Below, piece after piece: positions 24,553 through 32,952 of a DNA stretch of 34,139 bases. Within the stretch, counting starts at the first letter, position 1; each line of letters begins with the position of its first letter. Origin of the DNA: Rhodobacterales bacterium (GTDB lineage: Bacteria; Pseudomonadota; Alphaproteobacteria; Rhodobacterales; Rhodobacteraceae); NCBI GenBank assembly GCA_026400325.1, contig JAPLPF010000148.1, forward strand, positions 1 through 34,139, given 5' to 3'. The notes under the pieces were generated by a model that saw nothing but the letters and a program-made list of their open reading frames with translations, ran no database searches and was not told the DNA's origin. Made by a program: the position numbers and the translations under genes.

Positions 24553-25914
24553 TCAGGCCGTTCTTGTGGGTTTGCGCATCGTTACCAGCTCTTCTGCCAT
24601 CGTGGGATGGACGGCGCAGGTGCGGTCGAAGTCCTCCTTCGTCGCCCCCATCCGGATCGCGATGGCGGCCAGCTGGATCATCTCGCCCGCATCGGGGGCC
24701 ACGATGTGGCAGCCCAGGACCTTGCGGGTGGCCTGGCTTACGATCAGCTTCATCAGCACCCGGTCGGGCTGGCCGGCGAAGGCGGTCTTCATCGGGCGGA
24801 AGGCGGTGGCGTAGACCTCGATCGGTTCCTGCGTCCGCGCCGCCTCTTCGCCAAGGCCGATCGACCCCATCTCGGGCTGGGTGAAGACGGCCGAAGCGAC
24901 CAGCTCGTGGTCGAAAGCCGTGGGGATACCGCCGAATACCGTATCGGCAAAGGCATGCCCCTCGCGGATGGCGACCGGGGTCAGGTTGATCCGCCCCGTC
25001 ACATCGCCTACCGCAAAGATCGACGGCACAGCTGTCTGGCTGAAGCGGTCCACCACGATCTCGTCCTTGCGGCCGATCTCGACGCCAAGGCCCTCCAGCC
25101 CCAGCCCTTCGGTATTGGGCTTGCGACCGGTGGCATACATCACCAGGTCGAACTCGCGCTCGCTGCCGTCGGTGGCGACGGCGCGGATGCCGCCGGCCGT
25201 CTTTTCCAGCCGCATGACATCGGTGCCGCAATGGATCCGGATACCCGCCGCCTGCATCGCGGTGGCGACATGGCCGCGCGCCTCGTCGTCAAAGCCACGC
25301 AGGATCTGCGCACCGCGGTAGAACTGGCTGACCTCGACGCCAAGCCCGTTCAGGATGCAGGCGAATTCGCTGGCGATATAGCCTCCGCCGACGATCAGTG
25401 CGCGTTTGGGCAGGGCTGGCAGATGGAACATCTCGTTCGAGGTGACGGCAAGGGCTGCCCCCGGAATGTCGGGCACGAACGGGCGGCCACCGGTGGCAAT
25501 CAGGATGTGCTTGGCCGTGAACGCGCGGCCATCGGCAAGCTGCACCCGGTGCGCATCCAGCAAGGTGGCGCGACTGTCGTGGATCGTGACACCCGCCTTG
25601 ATCAGAGTGCTCCGGTAGGCCGCTTCCAGACGGTCAAGCTCGGCCTCAAGGCGGGTGCGGAAGGCGGTCCAGTCAAAGGCGGCCGGCCCGACCTGCCAGC
25701 CATAGGCGCGGGCGTCGGCAAAGGCTGCCGGAAATCCACTGGCAAAGACCATCAGCTTTTTCGGCACACAGCCCCGGATGACGCAGGTCCCGCCCATGCG
25801 GCTTTCCTCGGCCAGGGCCACGTTGGCGCCCCAGTCGGCAGCCGCGATGCGCGCCGCGCGCACCCCGCCCGAACCGCCGCCGATGACAAAGAGATCGTAG
25901 TCGAAGGCCGTCAT
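24553..25914 (-). CDS. gor: Glutathione-disulfide reductase
   Basis: This NADPH-dependent flavoenzyme reduces oxidised glutathione in the cytoplasm. The 453 residues match the family. It shows the FAD-binding FVIGGGSGGVRAAR (9-22), the redox disulfide Cys44 and Cys49 in GGTCVIRGCVPKKL, the NADPH-binding IVGGGYIASEFA, FAVGDVTGRINLTPVA, and the C-terminal HPTMAEE containing the catalytic His and Glu. It lies between rpiA and hflK on the same strand with gaps of 83 and 76 bp. With three glutathione S-transferase genes 2 kb away and an exported glutathione peroxidase upstream, the window is rich in thiol chemistry. No frameshift is seen. Confidence 0.94.
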   Translation of the reverse strand: MTAFDYDLFVIGGGSGGVRAARIAAADWGANVALAEESRMGGTCVIRGCVPKKLMVFASGFPAAFADARAYGWQVGPAAFDWTAFRTRLEAELDRLEAAYRSTLIKAGVTIHDSRATLLDAHRVQLADGRAFTAKHILIATGGRPFVPDIPGAALAVTSNEMFHLPALPKRALIVGGGYIASEFACILNGLGVEVSQFYRGAQILRGFDDEARGHVATAMQAAGIRIHCGTDVMRLEKTAGGIRAVATDGSEREFDLVMYATGRKPNTEGLGLEGLGVEIGRKDEIVVDRFSQTAVPSIFAVGDVTGRINLTPVAIREGHAFADTVFGGIPTAFDHELVASAVFTQPEMGSIGLGEEAARTQEPIEVYATAFRPMKTAFAGQPDRVLMKLIVSQATRKVLGCHIVAPDAGEMIQLAAIAIRMGATKEDFDRTCAVHPTMAEELVTMRKPTRTA

Positions 25915-25997
25915 CCGTTCCGCTTTCCGCTGTCGTCAACAGTCATGCACAGGCTTCGTCAGCCTGCCAGAGCGCGTTGGCATCGCCTGTTCGCCGC

Positions 25998-26786
25998 TTA
26001 GTCCCCAAGATCGGTGAAAACGTTGGCGTCCAGCGTCATGTCCACCGCCGCATCCTCGACCCGGCCTGAATTGATGTCGCGCACTGTCACCCGCCCGTCG
26101 CCGTTGCCAATCACCACAACATCGCAGATATCGATGAAAAGGCCGTTTTCCACCACACCCGGAATCTGGTTCAGCACCAGCGCAAGTTGCCGGGGATTGC
26201 CGATCCGTTTCAGGTTCAGGTCAAGGATATAGTGGCCTTCGTCGGTCTTAAGCGGCCGCTTGCGGTTCAGCCGCAGCGTTACCTCGCGGTTGAGGACATC
26301 CAGGCTGTAAAGGGTTTCCTCGATCAGGGCCTTCGTCGTCTGCCAGCCGAAGGGAATGACCTCGACCGGTAGCGGAAAGGCACCAAGCTGCGCCACCTCT
26401 TTCGCCGCGTCCGCGATCACGATCATCCGGTCGCTGGCCGTGGCCACGATCTTTTCCTGCAGAAGTGCCGCCCCGCCGCCCTTGATCAGGTTCAGGTTGG
26501 GGTCGAACTCATCGGTGCCGTCGATGGTCAGGTCCAGCCATTTCACGTCATCCATGCCGACGACCGAAAGGCCCAGATCGCGGGCCAGGGTTGCCGTCCG
26601 CTTGGAGGTGGCGACGCAGGTCACCTTCAGCCCTTCGGCCTTCACCCGCTCGGCCAGACAGCGCACCATCCAGGCGGCCGTAGAGCCTGTTCCCAGGCCC
26701 AGCTTCATCCCCGACTCGACGAAATCGACCGACCGGCGCGCAGCGGCGTATTTGGCCTTGTCGATGGGCGAAAGCTCGGCAGTCAT
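25998..26786 (-). CDS. rpiA: Ribose-5-phosphate isomerase A
   Basis: This enzyme interconverts ribose 5-phosphate and ribulose 5-phosphate in the pentose phosphate pathway. The 262-residue protein has GLGTGSTA (30-37), TIDGTDEFD ending at 95 with the active-site Asp residues, and KGGGAALLQEK (102-112), the standard RpiA signature set. ATG 26786 is supported by GGGAG 7 nt upstream; the open frame back to 26822 has none. It precedes gor on the same strand. The 128-bp gap upstream, toward the EF-hand gene, contains no gene. Confidence 0.94.
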   Translation of the reverse strand: MTAELSPIDKAKYAAARRSVDFVESGMKLGLGTGSTAAWMVRCLAERVKAEGLKVTCVATSKRTATLARDLGLSVVGMDDVKWLDLTIDGTDEFDPNLNLIKGGGAALLQEKIVATASDRMIVIADAAKEVAQLGAFPLPVEVIPFGWQTTKALIEETLYSLDVLNREVTLRLNRKRPLKTDEGHYILDLNLKRIGNPRQLALVLNQIPGVVENGLFIDICDVVVIGNGDGRVTVRDINSGRVEDAAVDMTLDANVFTDLGD

Positions 26787-26914
26787 GGCAGCACTCCCTT
26801 CTTTTGCCCCGGCATAGCGCAAAGGTCCGCAGAGGGCGAGAGGGTTGTACCATCAGATGCGGTGGCGTTTACCCGTGGCCAGTTTGTTTTCGCCCGAACG
26901 GTTCGGCTGCTCTT

Positions 26915-27460
26915 TCACGTTGCTTCGTCAAGGCCCCTCAAGGCGGCCGCAAGCTCCCTGGTCGTCAAGGCCCCGTCGCCATCGCCATCCAGCGACAGAA
27001 TGGCGCGCAGCAGGGTCGCCTCCTCCTCATCCAGCGCGCGCAGGGCAGCGGCCTTGCCTTCGGCCGCGATCTCATCTGCGTCGACCTGGCCGTCGCTGTC
27101 GGTATCGGCCGTGATGAACAGCCGCTCCAGCCGCCCGCGTGCCGCTGCAGACGCTGCCGCCTGAACCACCGCAACTTCCTTGCGGCTGACAGTGCCGTCA
27201 GCATCCAGATCCTGCGCGACAAGCCTGCGCAACGCCGTGGCCCTTGCGCCAGCCCGCGTCAGCGCGATGTGATCCTCGATGCCGGCCAGCGTCAGTGCAC
27301 CATTCTGACCAAAGCCGGCAATCAGATCCGTCACCTCGTCCCCGAACCGGACAGCGTTGCGGCGCATTTCTTCATCCAGCGCAGTCTTCGCGTCCTGGGC
27401 CAGCGCATTTTGCGCCCACAGAACCAGCCCAAGCACCATTGCCGCCACGATCTTGACCAT
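26915..27460 (-). CDS. Exported EF-hand calcium-binding protein
   Basis: The 181-residue secreted or periplasmic protein has a signal peptide (about 1-22, VAAMVLGLVLWAQNALA). It carries three canonical EF-hand loops: DLDADGTVSRKE (84-95), DTDSDGQVDADE (119-130) and DGDGDGALTTRE (158-169), each with acidic residues at the calcium-coordinating positions. A degenerate fourth hand may lie around 47-60. The function is unknown; a calcium sensor or buffer in the envelope is the natural inference. ATG 27460 is fixed by a perfect AGGAGG 6 nt upstream. It lies upstream of rpiA on the same strand and diverges from the glutathione S-transferase operon. Confidence 0.88.
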   Translation of the reverse strand: MVKIVAAMVLGLVLWAQNALAQDAKTALDEEMRRNAVRFGDEVTDLIAGFGQNGALTLAGIEDHIALTRAGARATALRRLVAQDLDADGTVSRKEVAVVQAAASAAARGRLERLFITADTDSDGQVDADEIAAEGKAAALRALDEEEATLLRAILSLDGDGDGALTTRELAAALRGLDEAT

Positions 27461-27577
27461 TCTCACCCTCCTTGCGGGTCGCGGTTGCGTTCCTGCCCAG
27501 AGTGTCCGTCCGCAAGGTTGACAGCAGGTTAACCACGCCCGCCACCGCGCCAGGACGGCGTGTGATTTGCGTCAGGG

Positions 27578-27599
27578 GGTCGCTTTTCGCCCAGCGACC
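27578..27599. promoter_or_regulatory. Hairpin upstream of the glutathione S-transferase operon
   Basis: GGTCGCT (27578-27584) pairs with AGCGACC (27593-27599) around an 8-nt loop in the 187-bp divergent gap. It sits about 50 bp before the first GST start. It could be an operator or a leader hairpin; no clear promoter hexamers could be assigned with confidence. Confidence 0.3.
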
Positions 27600-27647
27600 G
27601 GGCAGGATTTGCCCCACGGTTGAAATCGGCACTATCCGGGGTTTCCC

Positions 27648-28328
27648 ATGTACACGCTGCACTATGCGCCCGATAACGCGTCGCTGATTGTCCGGCTGGT
27701 GCTGGACGGTGCCGGCATCCCCTATCGCACGGCCCTTGTGGACCGGAAGACCCGCCAGCAGGACAGCCCCGCCTATCGCGCCCTGAACCCGGCTGGCCTT
27801 GTGCCCGTGCTGGAAACGCCGCTTGGCCCGATCTCGGAAACCGGGGCGATCCTGCTGTGGCTTGCCGACACCCACCACCTTGGGCCCGCGCCCGATCACC
27901 CGGAACGGCCCCTGTTTCTGAAATGGCTGTTCTTTCTGTCGAACACCGCCCACGCCGACCTGCGGATGATCTTCTACCCGCATCAATATGCCCCCGCCGA
28001 CCGCTTCAGGGCGCATCACGAGATCATCTCGGCCCGGATGCGGCAACACTTCGCGCTTCTTGATGAGGCCGCGCGTGAAACCCCCCGGCTTTTCGCTGCA
28101 GCAACCCCGCTGGGCGCCTACACGGTTACTCTGACCCGCTGGTCGACCTTGTACCCGACCGATGCCCCGGCCTGGATGGACCTTTCGGCCTTTCCCGCCC
28201 TCCAGGCCCTGGCGCGTGCGCAGGAGGCCCGGGTCGAAACACCTGTCATTGCCCGGGCCGAAGGGCTGGGACCCCACCCCTTCACCCGGCCCGAACAGCC
28301 GACCCCCCCGGAAGGCAGCGTGCTGTGA
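27648..28328 (+). CDS. Glutathione S-transferase family protein 1
   Basis: The 226-residue protein is the first of three tandem GST-like paralogues. It has a thioredoxin-fold N-terminal domain (about 1-78) with LHYAPDNASLIVRLVL, LNPAGLVPVLE and the glutathione-binding SETGAILLWLAD, where Glu-Thr is in the position that holds the glutathione glutamyl group. An all-helical C-terminal domain follows. Such cytosolic enzymes conjugate glutathione or act as reductases; the substrate is unknown. GGGG lies 6 nt before ATG 27648. The stop overlaps the GTG start of GST 2, so all are coupled. It has a longer Pro-rich C-terminal tail than the other two. Confidence 0.88.
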   Translation: MYTLHYAPDNASLIVRLVLDGAGIPYRTALVDRKTRQQDSPAYRALNPAGLVPVLETPLGPISETGAILLWLADTHHLGPAPDHPERPLFLKWLFFLSNTAHADLRMIFYPHQYAPADRFRAHHEIISARMRQHFALLDEAARETPRLFAAATPLGAYTVTLTRWSTLYPTDAPAWMDLSAFPALQALARAQEARVETPVIARAEGLGPHPFTRPEQPTPPEGSVL

Positions 28329-29002
28329 GTTACATCCTGTATCACGTCCCCGACTGGGGCTCGTCCGTCATCCGGCTGGTGCTGGAGGAGATCGGCGCGC
28401 CCTTCACGATCGCGCCGCTCGACTGGGATGCCGGCGATTTCGACAGCCCGGCTTTCCGTGCGGTGAACCCCCTGGGCCTGGTCCCGGCCCTGCAAACCCC
28501 CGACGGGCCCGTCTTCGAGACGGCGGCGATCATCCTGTGGCTGAACGCCCGCCACGGTGGTCTTGGGCCTGGCCCGACCGACCCGGAACGTGGTGCCTTT
28601 CGGTCCTGGCTCATGTTCACGTCAAACACCCTTCACCAGACTGTCCTGACGCTGATCCATCCCGACCGGGTGGCAGGGGAACAGGTGCAGGACATCGTTC
28701 AGGCCCGCGCACTGGAGCATCTGAACGAAGATGTCGCCCAGCTTGAAGCGATGATCGCCAAGAAAGACCCGGACTGGCTTTCCCCCCGCAAGCCAGGCGC
28801 CCTGGGCTATTACCTTGGGATCTTACTGCGTTGGGCCATGTACCTGCCGGAAGACCCCGGCATGCGCTTTTCGCTGCGCCCCTACCCGGCCCTGCGGGCG
28901 GTGCTGGCAGCGCATGAGCGGTTTCCGGCAGCCCTGCGCACCGCCAGTTCCGACGGTCTGGGCGACACCCCCTTCACGGCGCCGGACGGCGCGTTAGAGT
29001 AG
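28325..29002 (+). CDS. Glutathione S-transferase family protein 2
   Basis: The 225-residue second paralogue starts at GTG 28325, overlapping the stop of GST 1 (GTGA). It has LYHVPDWGSSVIRLVLEEIG, VNPLGLVPALQTPDG and the binding-site FETAAIILWLN in the N-terminal domain. The helical C-terminal domain has MFTSNTLHQTVLTL and ends in DGLGDTPFTAPDG. The closing GLGDxPFT motif is shared with GST 3 and, as GLGPHPFT, with GST 1, which shows the three arose by tandem duplication. Substrate unknown. Four bases separate it from GST 3. Confidence 0.88.
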   Translation: MSYILYHVPDWGSSVIRLVLEEIGAPFTIAPLDWDAGDFDSPAFRAVNPLGLVPALQTPDGPVFETAAIILWLNARHGGLGPGPTDPERGAFRSWLMFTSNTLHQTVLTLIHPDRVAGEQVQDIVQARALEHLNEDVAQLEAMIAKKDPDWLSPRKPGALGYYLGILLRWAMYLPEDPGMRFSLRPYPALRAVLAAHERFPAALRTASSDGLGDTPFTAPDGALE

Positions 29003-29006
29003 ACCG

Positions 29007-29672
29007 ATGACCTTCACCCTGCACCACGCCCCCGACTTCGCCTCGACCATCGTGCGCCTTGCGCTGGAAGAGCTTGAGCTTCCCCATACCCTGGCCATTG
29101 TCGATTTCGACTCTGGCGCGCTGGACAGCGCGGAATATCGTCGCGTGAACCCTGTCGGCCTGATCCCCGCGCTGGAAACCGACGATGGGCCGATGTTTGA
29201 AACCGGCGCCATCCTGCTTTGGCTGGTCGACAAGACCGGCCGCCTTGGTCCCGGCCCGAACGACCACGACCGCCCGGCGTTCCTGTCCTGGCTTTTCTTC
29301 ACGTCAAACGCGCTGCATCAGGCGGCGCTGGCGATGTTCTACCCGCACCGCCCGGCGGGCGAGGCGAACACCGATGCCGCCCGTGCCACCGCGCATGACC
29401 AGGTGGTGTCCCGGCTTGGCCTGATCGAAAGCCTGATCGCCAACCAGCAGCCGCGCTGGCTGTCTGCAGATCACCCCGGCGTGCTTGGCCTCTACATCGG
29501 GGTTCTTGTCCGCTGGCTGACCTCGCTGCCACCCGAGCCGTACCGGATCAACCTGGCGGAGTTCCCGAACCTGCGCGCGGTCCTTGTGGCCCTGGAACGC
29601 CGTCCGTCCGTCCAGCGCGTCGCAGCCGACGAAGGCCTTGGCGACCAGCCATTCACAAAGGCAGGTGCCTGA
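29007..29672 (+). CDS. Glutathione S-transferase family protein 3
   Basis: The 221-residue third paralogue has LHHAPDFASTIVRLALEELE, VNPVGLIPALETDDG and FETGAILLWLVD, then a helical domain with FFTSNALHQAALAMFYPH, and ends in EGLGDQPFTKAGA. It is closer to GST 2 than GST 1 in its N-terminal half by eye. ATG 29007 follows the GST 2 stop by 4 nt. Its own stop overlaps the ATG of sdaA (TGATG at 29670-29674), so it is translationally coupled to L-serine dehydratase. That coupling suggests a shared role in sulfur or thiol amino-acid metabolism, but this is inference. Confidence 0.88.
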   Translation: MTFTLHHAPDFASTIVRLALEELELPHTLAIVDFDSGALDSAEYRRVNPVGLIPALETDDGPMFETGAILLWLVDKTGRLGPGPNDHDRPAFLSWLFFTSNALHQAALAMFYPHRPAGEANTDAARATAHDQVVSRLGLIESLIANQQPRWLSADHPGVLGLYIGVLVRWLTSLPPEPYRINLAEFPNLRAVLVALERRPSVQRVAADEGLGDQPFTKAGA

Positions 29673-31024
29673 TGTTCCTGTCCGTCTTCGACATGTTCAA
29701 GGTCGGGATCGGCCCGTCCTCCAGCCATACCATGGGTCCGATGGTCGCCGCCGCACGGTTCCTTGACACCTTGCGCGCCTCGCCCTTCCACTTTCACGGT
29801 CTGCGTGCCTCGCTTCATGGCTCTCTCGCCTTCACCGGGGTCGGCCATGCGACCGACCGCGCCACCATCCTTGGCCTTGCCGGCTTTGCCCCCGACACCT
29901 ACGACGCCGACAAGGCCGACGCCGCCTTCGCCCGCATCCGCGACACCAGGACCATCGAGGTGCCGGGCCTGCCCCCGATGGCCTTCGATCCGCTGAAGGA
30001 CCTTCACTTCGACTTCGGCCCCGCGCTTCCCGGTCATGCCAACGGCATGATCCTGAAGGCGACAGACGCGCAGGGTGACGTGATCCTGCAGGAGACCTAT
30101 TATTCCATCGGGGGTGGGTTCGTGCTGACTGCCGCCGAACAGGCCGAGGCGGGCGGCACCAAGTCAAAGACCCGCGCCGATGTGCCCTATCCCTTTGAAA
30201 CCGCCGCCGAAATGCTTGAGATGGCCGCAAGATCCGGCCTGACCATCGCCGCGATGAAACGCGCCAACGAGTTGCGTTTTCGCAGCGCGACTGATCTTGA
30301 CGCCGGCATGGCCCGCCTCTGGCAGGTGATGAACGACTGCATCTCGCGCGGGATGGAAGGGACCGGAATCCTGCCCGGCGGCCTCAAGGTTCGTCGCAGG
30401 GCCAAAGGGATTCATGACGCCCTGATCGCCGAACGCGGGCTGAACATGACCGCGCCGCACACGATCAACGACTGGATGTCGCTTTACGCGATGGCGGTGA
30501 ACGAAGAGAACGCCGCCGGGGGGCAGGTTGTCACCGCGCCCACCAATGGCGCCGCCGGGGTGGTGCCGGCGGTTCTGCGCTACTACCTTGACCATGTCCC
30601 TGGCGCCTCGACCGCACGGATCGGCGACTTCCTTCTCACCGCAGCCGCGATCGGGGGCCTGTGCAAGCACAACGCCAGCATTTCCGGTGCCGAATGCGGT
30701 TGCCAGGCCGAGGTGGGTTCCGCCGCTGCGATGGCCGCAGGGGCGATCTGCGCCGTCATGGGGGGCACGCCCGCCCTTGAGCACCACCTTGGCATGACCT
30801 GCGACCCGGTGAAGGGCCTGGTGCAGGTGCCCTGCATCGAAAGGAACGGCCTGGGTGCCATCAAGGCCGTCTCGGCGGCAAGCCTGGCCTTGCGGGGCGA
30901 CGGGCAGCACCTTGTCAGCCTTGACGCCTGCATTGAAACCATGCGCCAGACCGGCCGCGACATGCACGAAAAGTACAAGGAAACCTCGCTGGGCGGACTG
31001 GCCGTCAACGTCCCGAACTGCTGA
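29672..31024 (+). CDS. sdaA: L-serine ammonia-lyase, iron-sulfur type, with a 9-residue gap
   Basis: This enzyme deaminates L-serine to pyruvate and ammonia using a 4Fe-4S cluster. The 450-residue single-chain form begins [20 protein letters not shown], as in the family. The cluster and active-site region has [15 protein letters not shown] (Cys331, Cys342, Cys344), then TCDPVKG (Cys377) and VPCIERN (Cys388). In homologues the segment between GGTP and the EHxLGxTC motif carries about nine more residues (AQVENAAEI-like). Here GGTPA joins directly to LEHHLGMTC at residues 368-369. An in-frame deletion of about 27 nt near 30775 is inferred. Activity may be lost because the deletion lies between cluster ligands. 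The gene ends the GST operon. The 252-bp gap after it (31025-31276) holds a GCGCGC hairpin (31149-31165) and no gene. Confidence 0.9.
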   Translation: MFLSVFDMFKVGIGPSSSHTMGPMVAAARFLDTLRASPFHFHGLRASLHGSLAFTGVGHATDRATILGLAGFAPDTYDADKADAAFARIRDTRTIEVPGLPPMAFDPLKDLHFDFGPALPGHANGMILKATDAQGDVILQETYYSIGGGFVLTAAEQAEAGGTKSKTRADVPYPFETAAEMLEMAARSGLTIAAMKRANELRFRSATDLDAGMARLWQVMNDCISRGMEGTGILPGGLKVRRRAKGIHDALIAERGLNMTAPHTINDWMSLYAMAVNEENAAGGQVVTAPTNGAAGVVPAVLRYYLDHVPGASTARIGDFLLTAAAIGGLCKHNASISGAECGCQAEVGSAAAMAAGAICAVMGGTPALEHHLGMTCDPVKGLVQVPCIERNGLGAIKAVSAASLALRGDGQHLVSLDACIETMRQTGRDMHEKYKETSLGGLAVNVPNC

Positions 31025-31276
31025 GCGGAAGAAAAAGCCTGCGGCGGGGATGTTCTCGGACGAGAAAGCTGTTTTCACTTCCCCATGCACCCCAAGGGGT
31101 TGGCTCAGGGGGCTTGCGGTCGGAACGCCCCGATCTTCCGGGCCGGTTGCGCGCCCTTCGCGCGCTGAGGCGAGACCGGGGATTTGCGCGGCACGCGCGC
31201 GATCCGGCACCCGTGCCCGTCCCAGGGATGTCGCTTTCAGACTGTCGCCCCGACGCACCCCGCGCTAGGCAGGACC

Positions 31277-32188
31277 ATGACCAGGGACACCACGCTCCGG
31301 GGCATCATGCTGATGTTCCTTTTCTGCCTTCTTGCTCCGCTCTTGGACGTTTCCGCCAAGCTGGCGGCAGAAAATGGCGTACCTGCCGGGCAGATCACCG
31401 CTGCCCGCTTCTTCGTGCAGTGGGGGCTGATGTTGCCGGTCCTCTGGCTGATGGGCCTTTCACTTGCCCTGACATCGCGGGCACTTGGCTTCATCTGTCT
31501 GCGGGCGCTGTTCCTGCTCTTGTCCACCTTTTCCTTCGTCTCGGGCATCGCTGTCATGCCGATTGCCGATGCCCTGGCCATCGTCTTTGTCGAGCCGTTC
31601 ATCCTCCTTCTGCTGGGCAGCATGATCTTTGGTGACAGTGTCGGTCCGCGCCGCATCGCAGCCTGTGCGGTCGGCTTTGGCGGCGCCCTTCTGGTGATCC
31701 AGCCCTCGCTGGCGGCCTTTGGCCTCGTGGCGCTCTGGCCGCTTGGAACGGCGGTCTTCTTCGCTTTCTACATGCTTTCCACCCGGGCGATCAGCGCCTA
31801 CATGCACCCCGTGGCCATGCAGTTCCACACCGCCTGGACCGGGTTTCTGATGTGCCTGCCGATCCTTGCCATAGGCAGCGGTTTCGGCATCGGCCCGCTT
31901 GGGGTCGTCTGGCCTTCGCCGGTCAACTGGTTGTGGCTTTTCGGGGTGGGTTTCTGGGCCGCCGTCAGCCACATGTCGATGACATACGCGCTCAAATACT
32001 CGCCGTCGGCGACCCTCGCCCCCTTGCACTACTCCGAGATTGTAGTGGCTGTCGCCCTTGGCTACCTGATCTTCGGCGATTTCCCGAACCGGATGACCTG
32101 GGCCGGGATCGCGATCATCGTGGCCTCTGGCCTGTACATGATTCACCGTGAAAGGCTGTCGGCACGACTGCGCCTGCAAGCCCCCTGA
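31277..32188 (+). CDS. EamA/DMT-family transporter
   Basis: This 303-residue inner-membrane protein belongs to the drug/metabolite transporter superfamily. About ten hydrophobic helices in two EamA repeats are visible. The first repeat runs from GIMLMFLFCLLAPLLDVSAK to GFGGALLVIQ, and includes ICLRALFLLLSTFSFVSGIA and PIADALAIVFVEPFILLLLG. The second covers AVFFAFYMLSTRAIS, the PLHYSEIVVAVALGYLIFGD segment and the final AIIVASGLYMI. It exports or imports a small metabolite of unknown identity. ATG 31277 has AGGCAGG upstream; ATG 31310 is an alternative. Its 3' end overlaps by 74 bp the convergent thiamine pyrophosphokinase frame. Confidence 0.88.
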   Translation: MTRDTTLRGIMLMFLFCLLAPLLDVSAKLAAENGVPAGQITAARFFVQWGLMLPVLWLMGLSLALTSRALGFICLRALFLLLSTFSFVSGIAVMPIADALAIVFVEPFILLLLGSMIFGDSVGPRRIAACAVGFGGALLVIQPSLAAFGLVALWPLGTAVFFAFYMLSTRAISAYMHPVAMQFHTAWTGFLMCLPILAIGSGFGIGPLGVVWPSPVNWLWLFGVGFWAAVSHMSMTYALKYSPSATLAPLHYSEIVVAVALGYLIFGDFPNRMTWAGIAIIVASGLYMIHRERLSARLRLQAP

Positions 32189-32815
32189 TCGCCGCATCCA
32201 GCCAGCGCCTTGGCAGGATCACGAGCATGCCGTCCGAAAGGAATTCCAGCGTCACGCGGCGGGAAACCACCCGGTTCGAGGTTCCGATCTGCCCGTTCGG
32301 CGCGAAGGCCAGCCCCTCGATCGGCCATTCCAGCCCGTCGCTTCGACCGCTGACCTGCGCCATCGGAAACAGCGACAAGGTCGCCCCGGGGGCCAGGTCA
32401 AGGGTCAGCCGCGACGGGGCGGCAAAGGCAATGTCCTTCGGCCCGATCAGAATGCAGCGCCGGTCCGACCGGGCCACAAGCGTGTTCATCGCGGCAAGCC
32501 CGTGGCAAAGCCCAGCGCAAGCACGAAGGGTGCCGTAACCGACCGCAGCGCCTTGTCAAAGTCGGTCGTCGCCTGTTCGCCCAGCACATGCTGACGGGCT
32601 TGCGGAATCTCGGATCGGGCACGGTTCGACAGCGAATCGAAGTCTCCGATGACTGCCTCCGGCATCACCCCAAGCCGCAAAAGCGCATCCGCCCCCCCGT
32701 CCGCGGCCACTGGAACCGGCGCGCGCGACAGGCAAAGCGCCAGGTCCCGACGTCCGACAGGCCCGCCTCCAACCAGGGTAATCCCGCCCTCTGACTGGAC
32801 AATCGGCGATTTCAT
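32115..32815 (-). pseudogene. Thiamine pyrophosphokinase, split by a short frameshifting deletion
   Basis: Thiamine pyrophosphokinase makes thiamine diphosphate from thiamine and ATP. The N-terminal half (ATG 32815 to TGA 32486) has GGGPVGRRDL, VAADGGADALLRLGVMPEAVIGDFDS and ATTDFDKALR, all standard. It then reads LGFATGLPR and stops. The C-terminal half is in another frame (32489-32115): MNTLVARSDRRCILIGPKD, LSLFPMAQVSG, GLEWPIEGLAF and GTSNRVV. Family members read TGGRxDHxLAAMNTL at the join. The GRxDHx segment is missing and the frame shifts, consistent with loss of about 19 nt at 32497/32498. That motif is part of the thiamine-binding site, so no active enzyme is expected from either piece. 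GGAG lies about 10 nt before ATG 32815. It diverges from the acidic protein gene at 32953. Confidence 0.85.
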
Positions 32816-32952
32816 GTAAAACTGTCTCCAATTAAGGCAGGATTCTTGATGCCCGGCCACAATCAATCCATCAAATTACCTACGTCTGTCCATGGATTAG
32901 GACATGGTTTGCGTAGAATGCTGCCATCCGATAGGCGAAAGGCTGTCCCGTC

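Noticed and set aside
24544-26001. 485-codon plus-strand frame opposite glutathione reductase
   Set aside because: Antisense shadow of gor in GC-rich DNA; no recognisable domain.
32115-32489. The C-terminal piece of thiamine pyrophosphokinase as an independent gene
   Set aside because: It is the exact second half of one enzyme with only a short deletion at the join, so it is treated as one broken gene.
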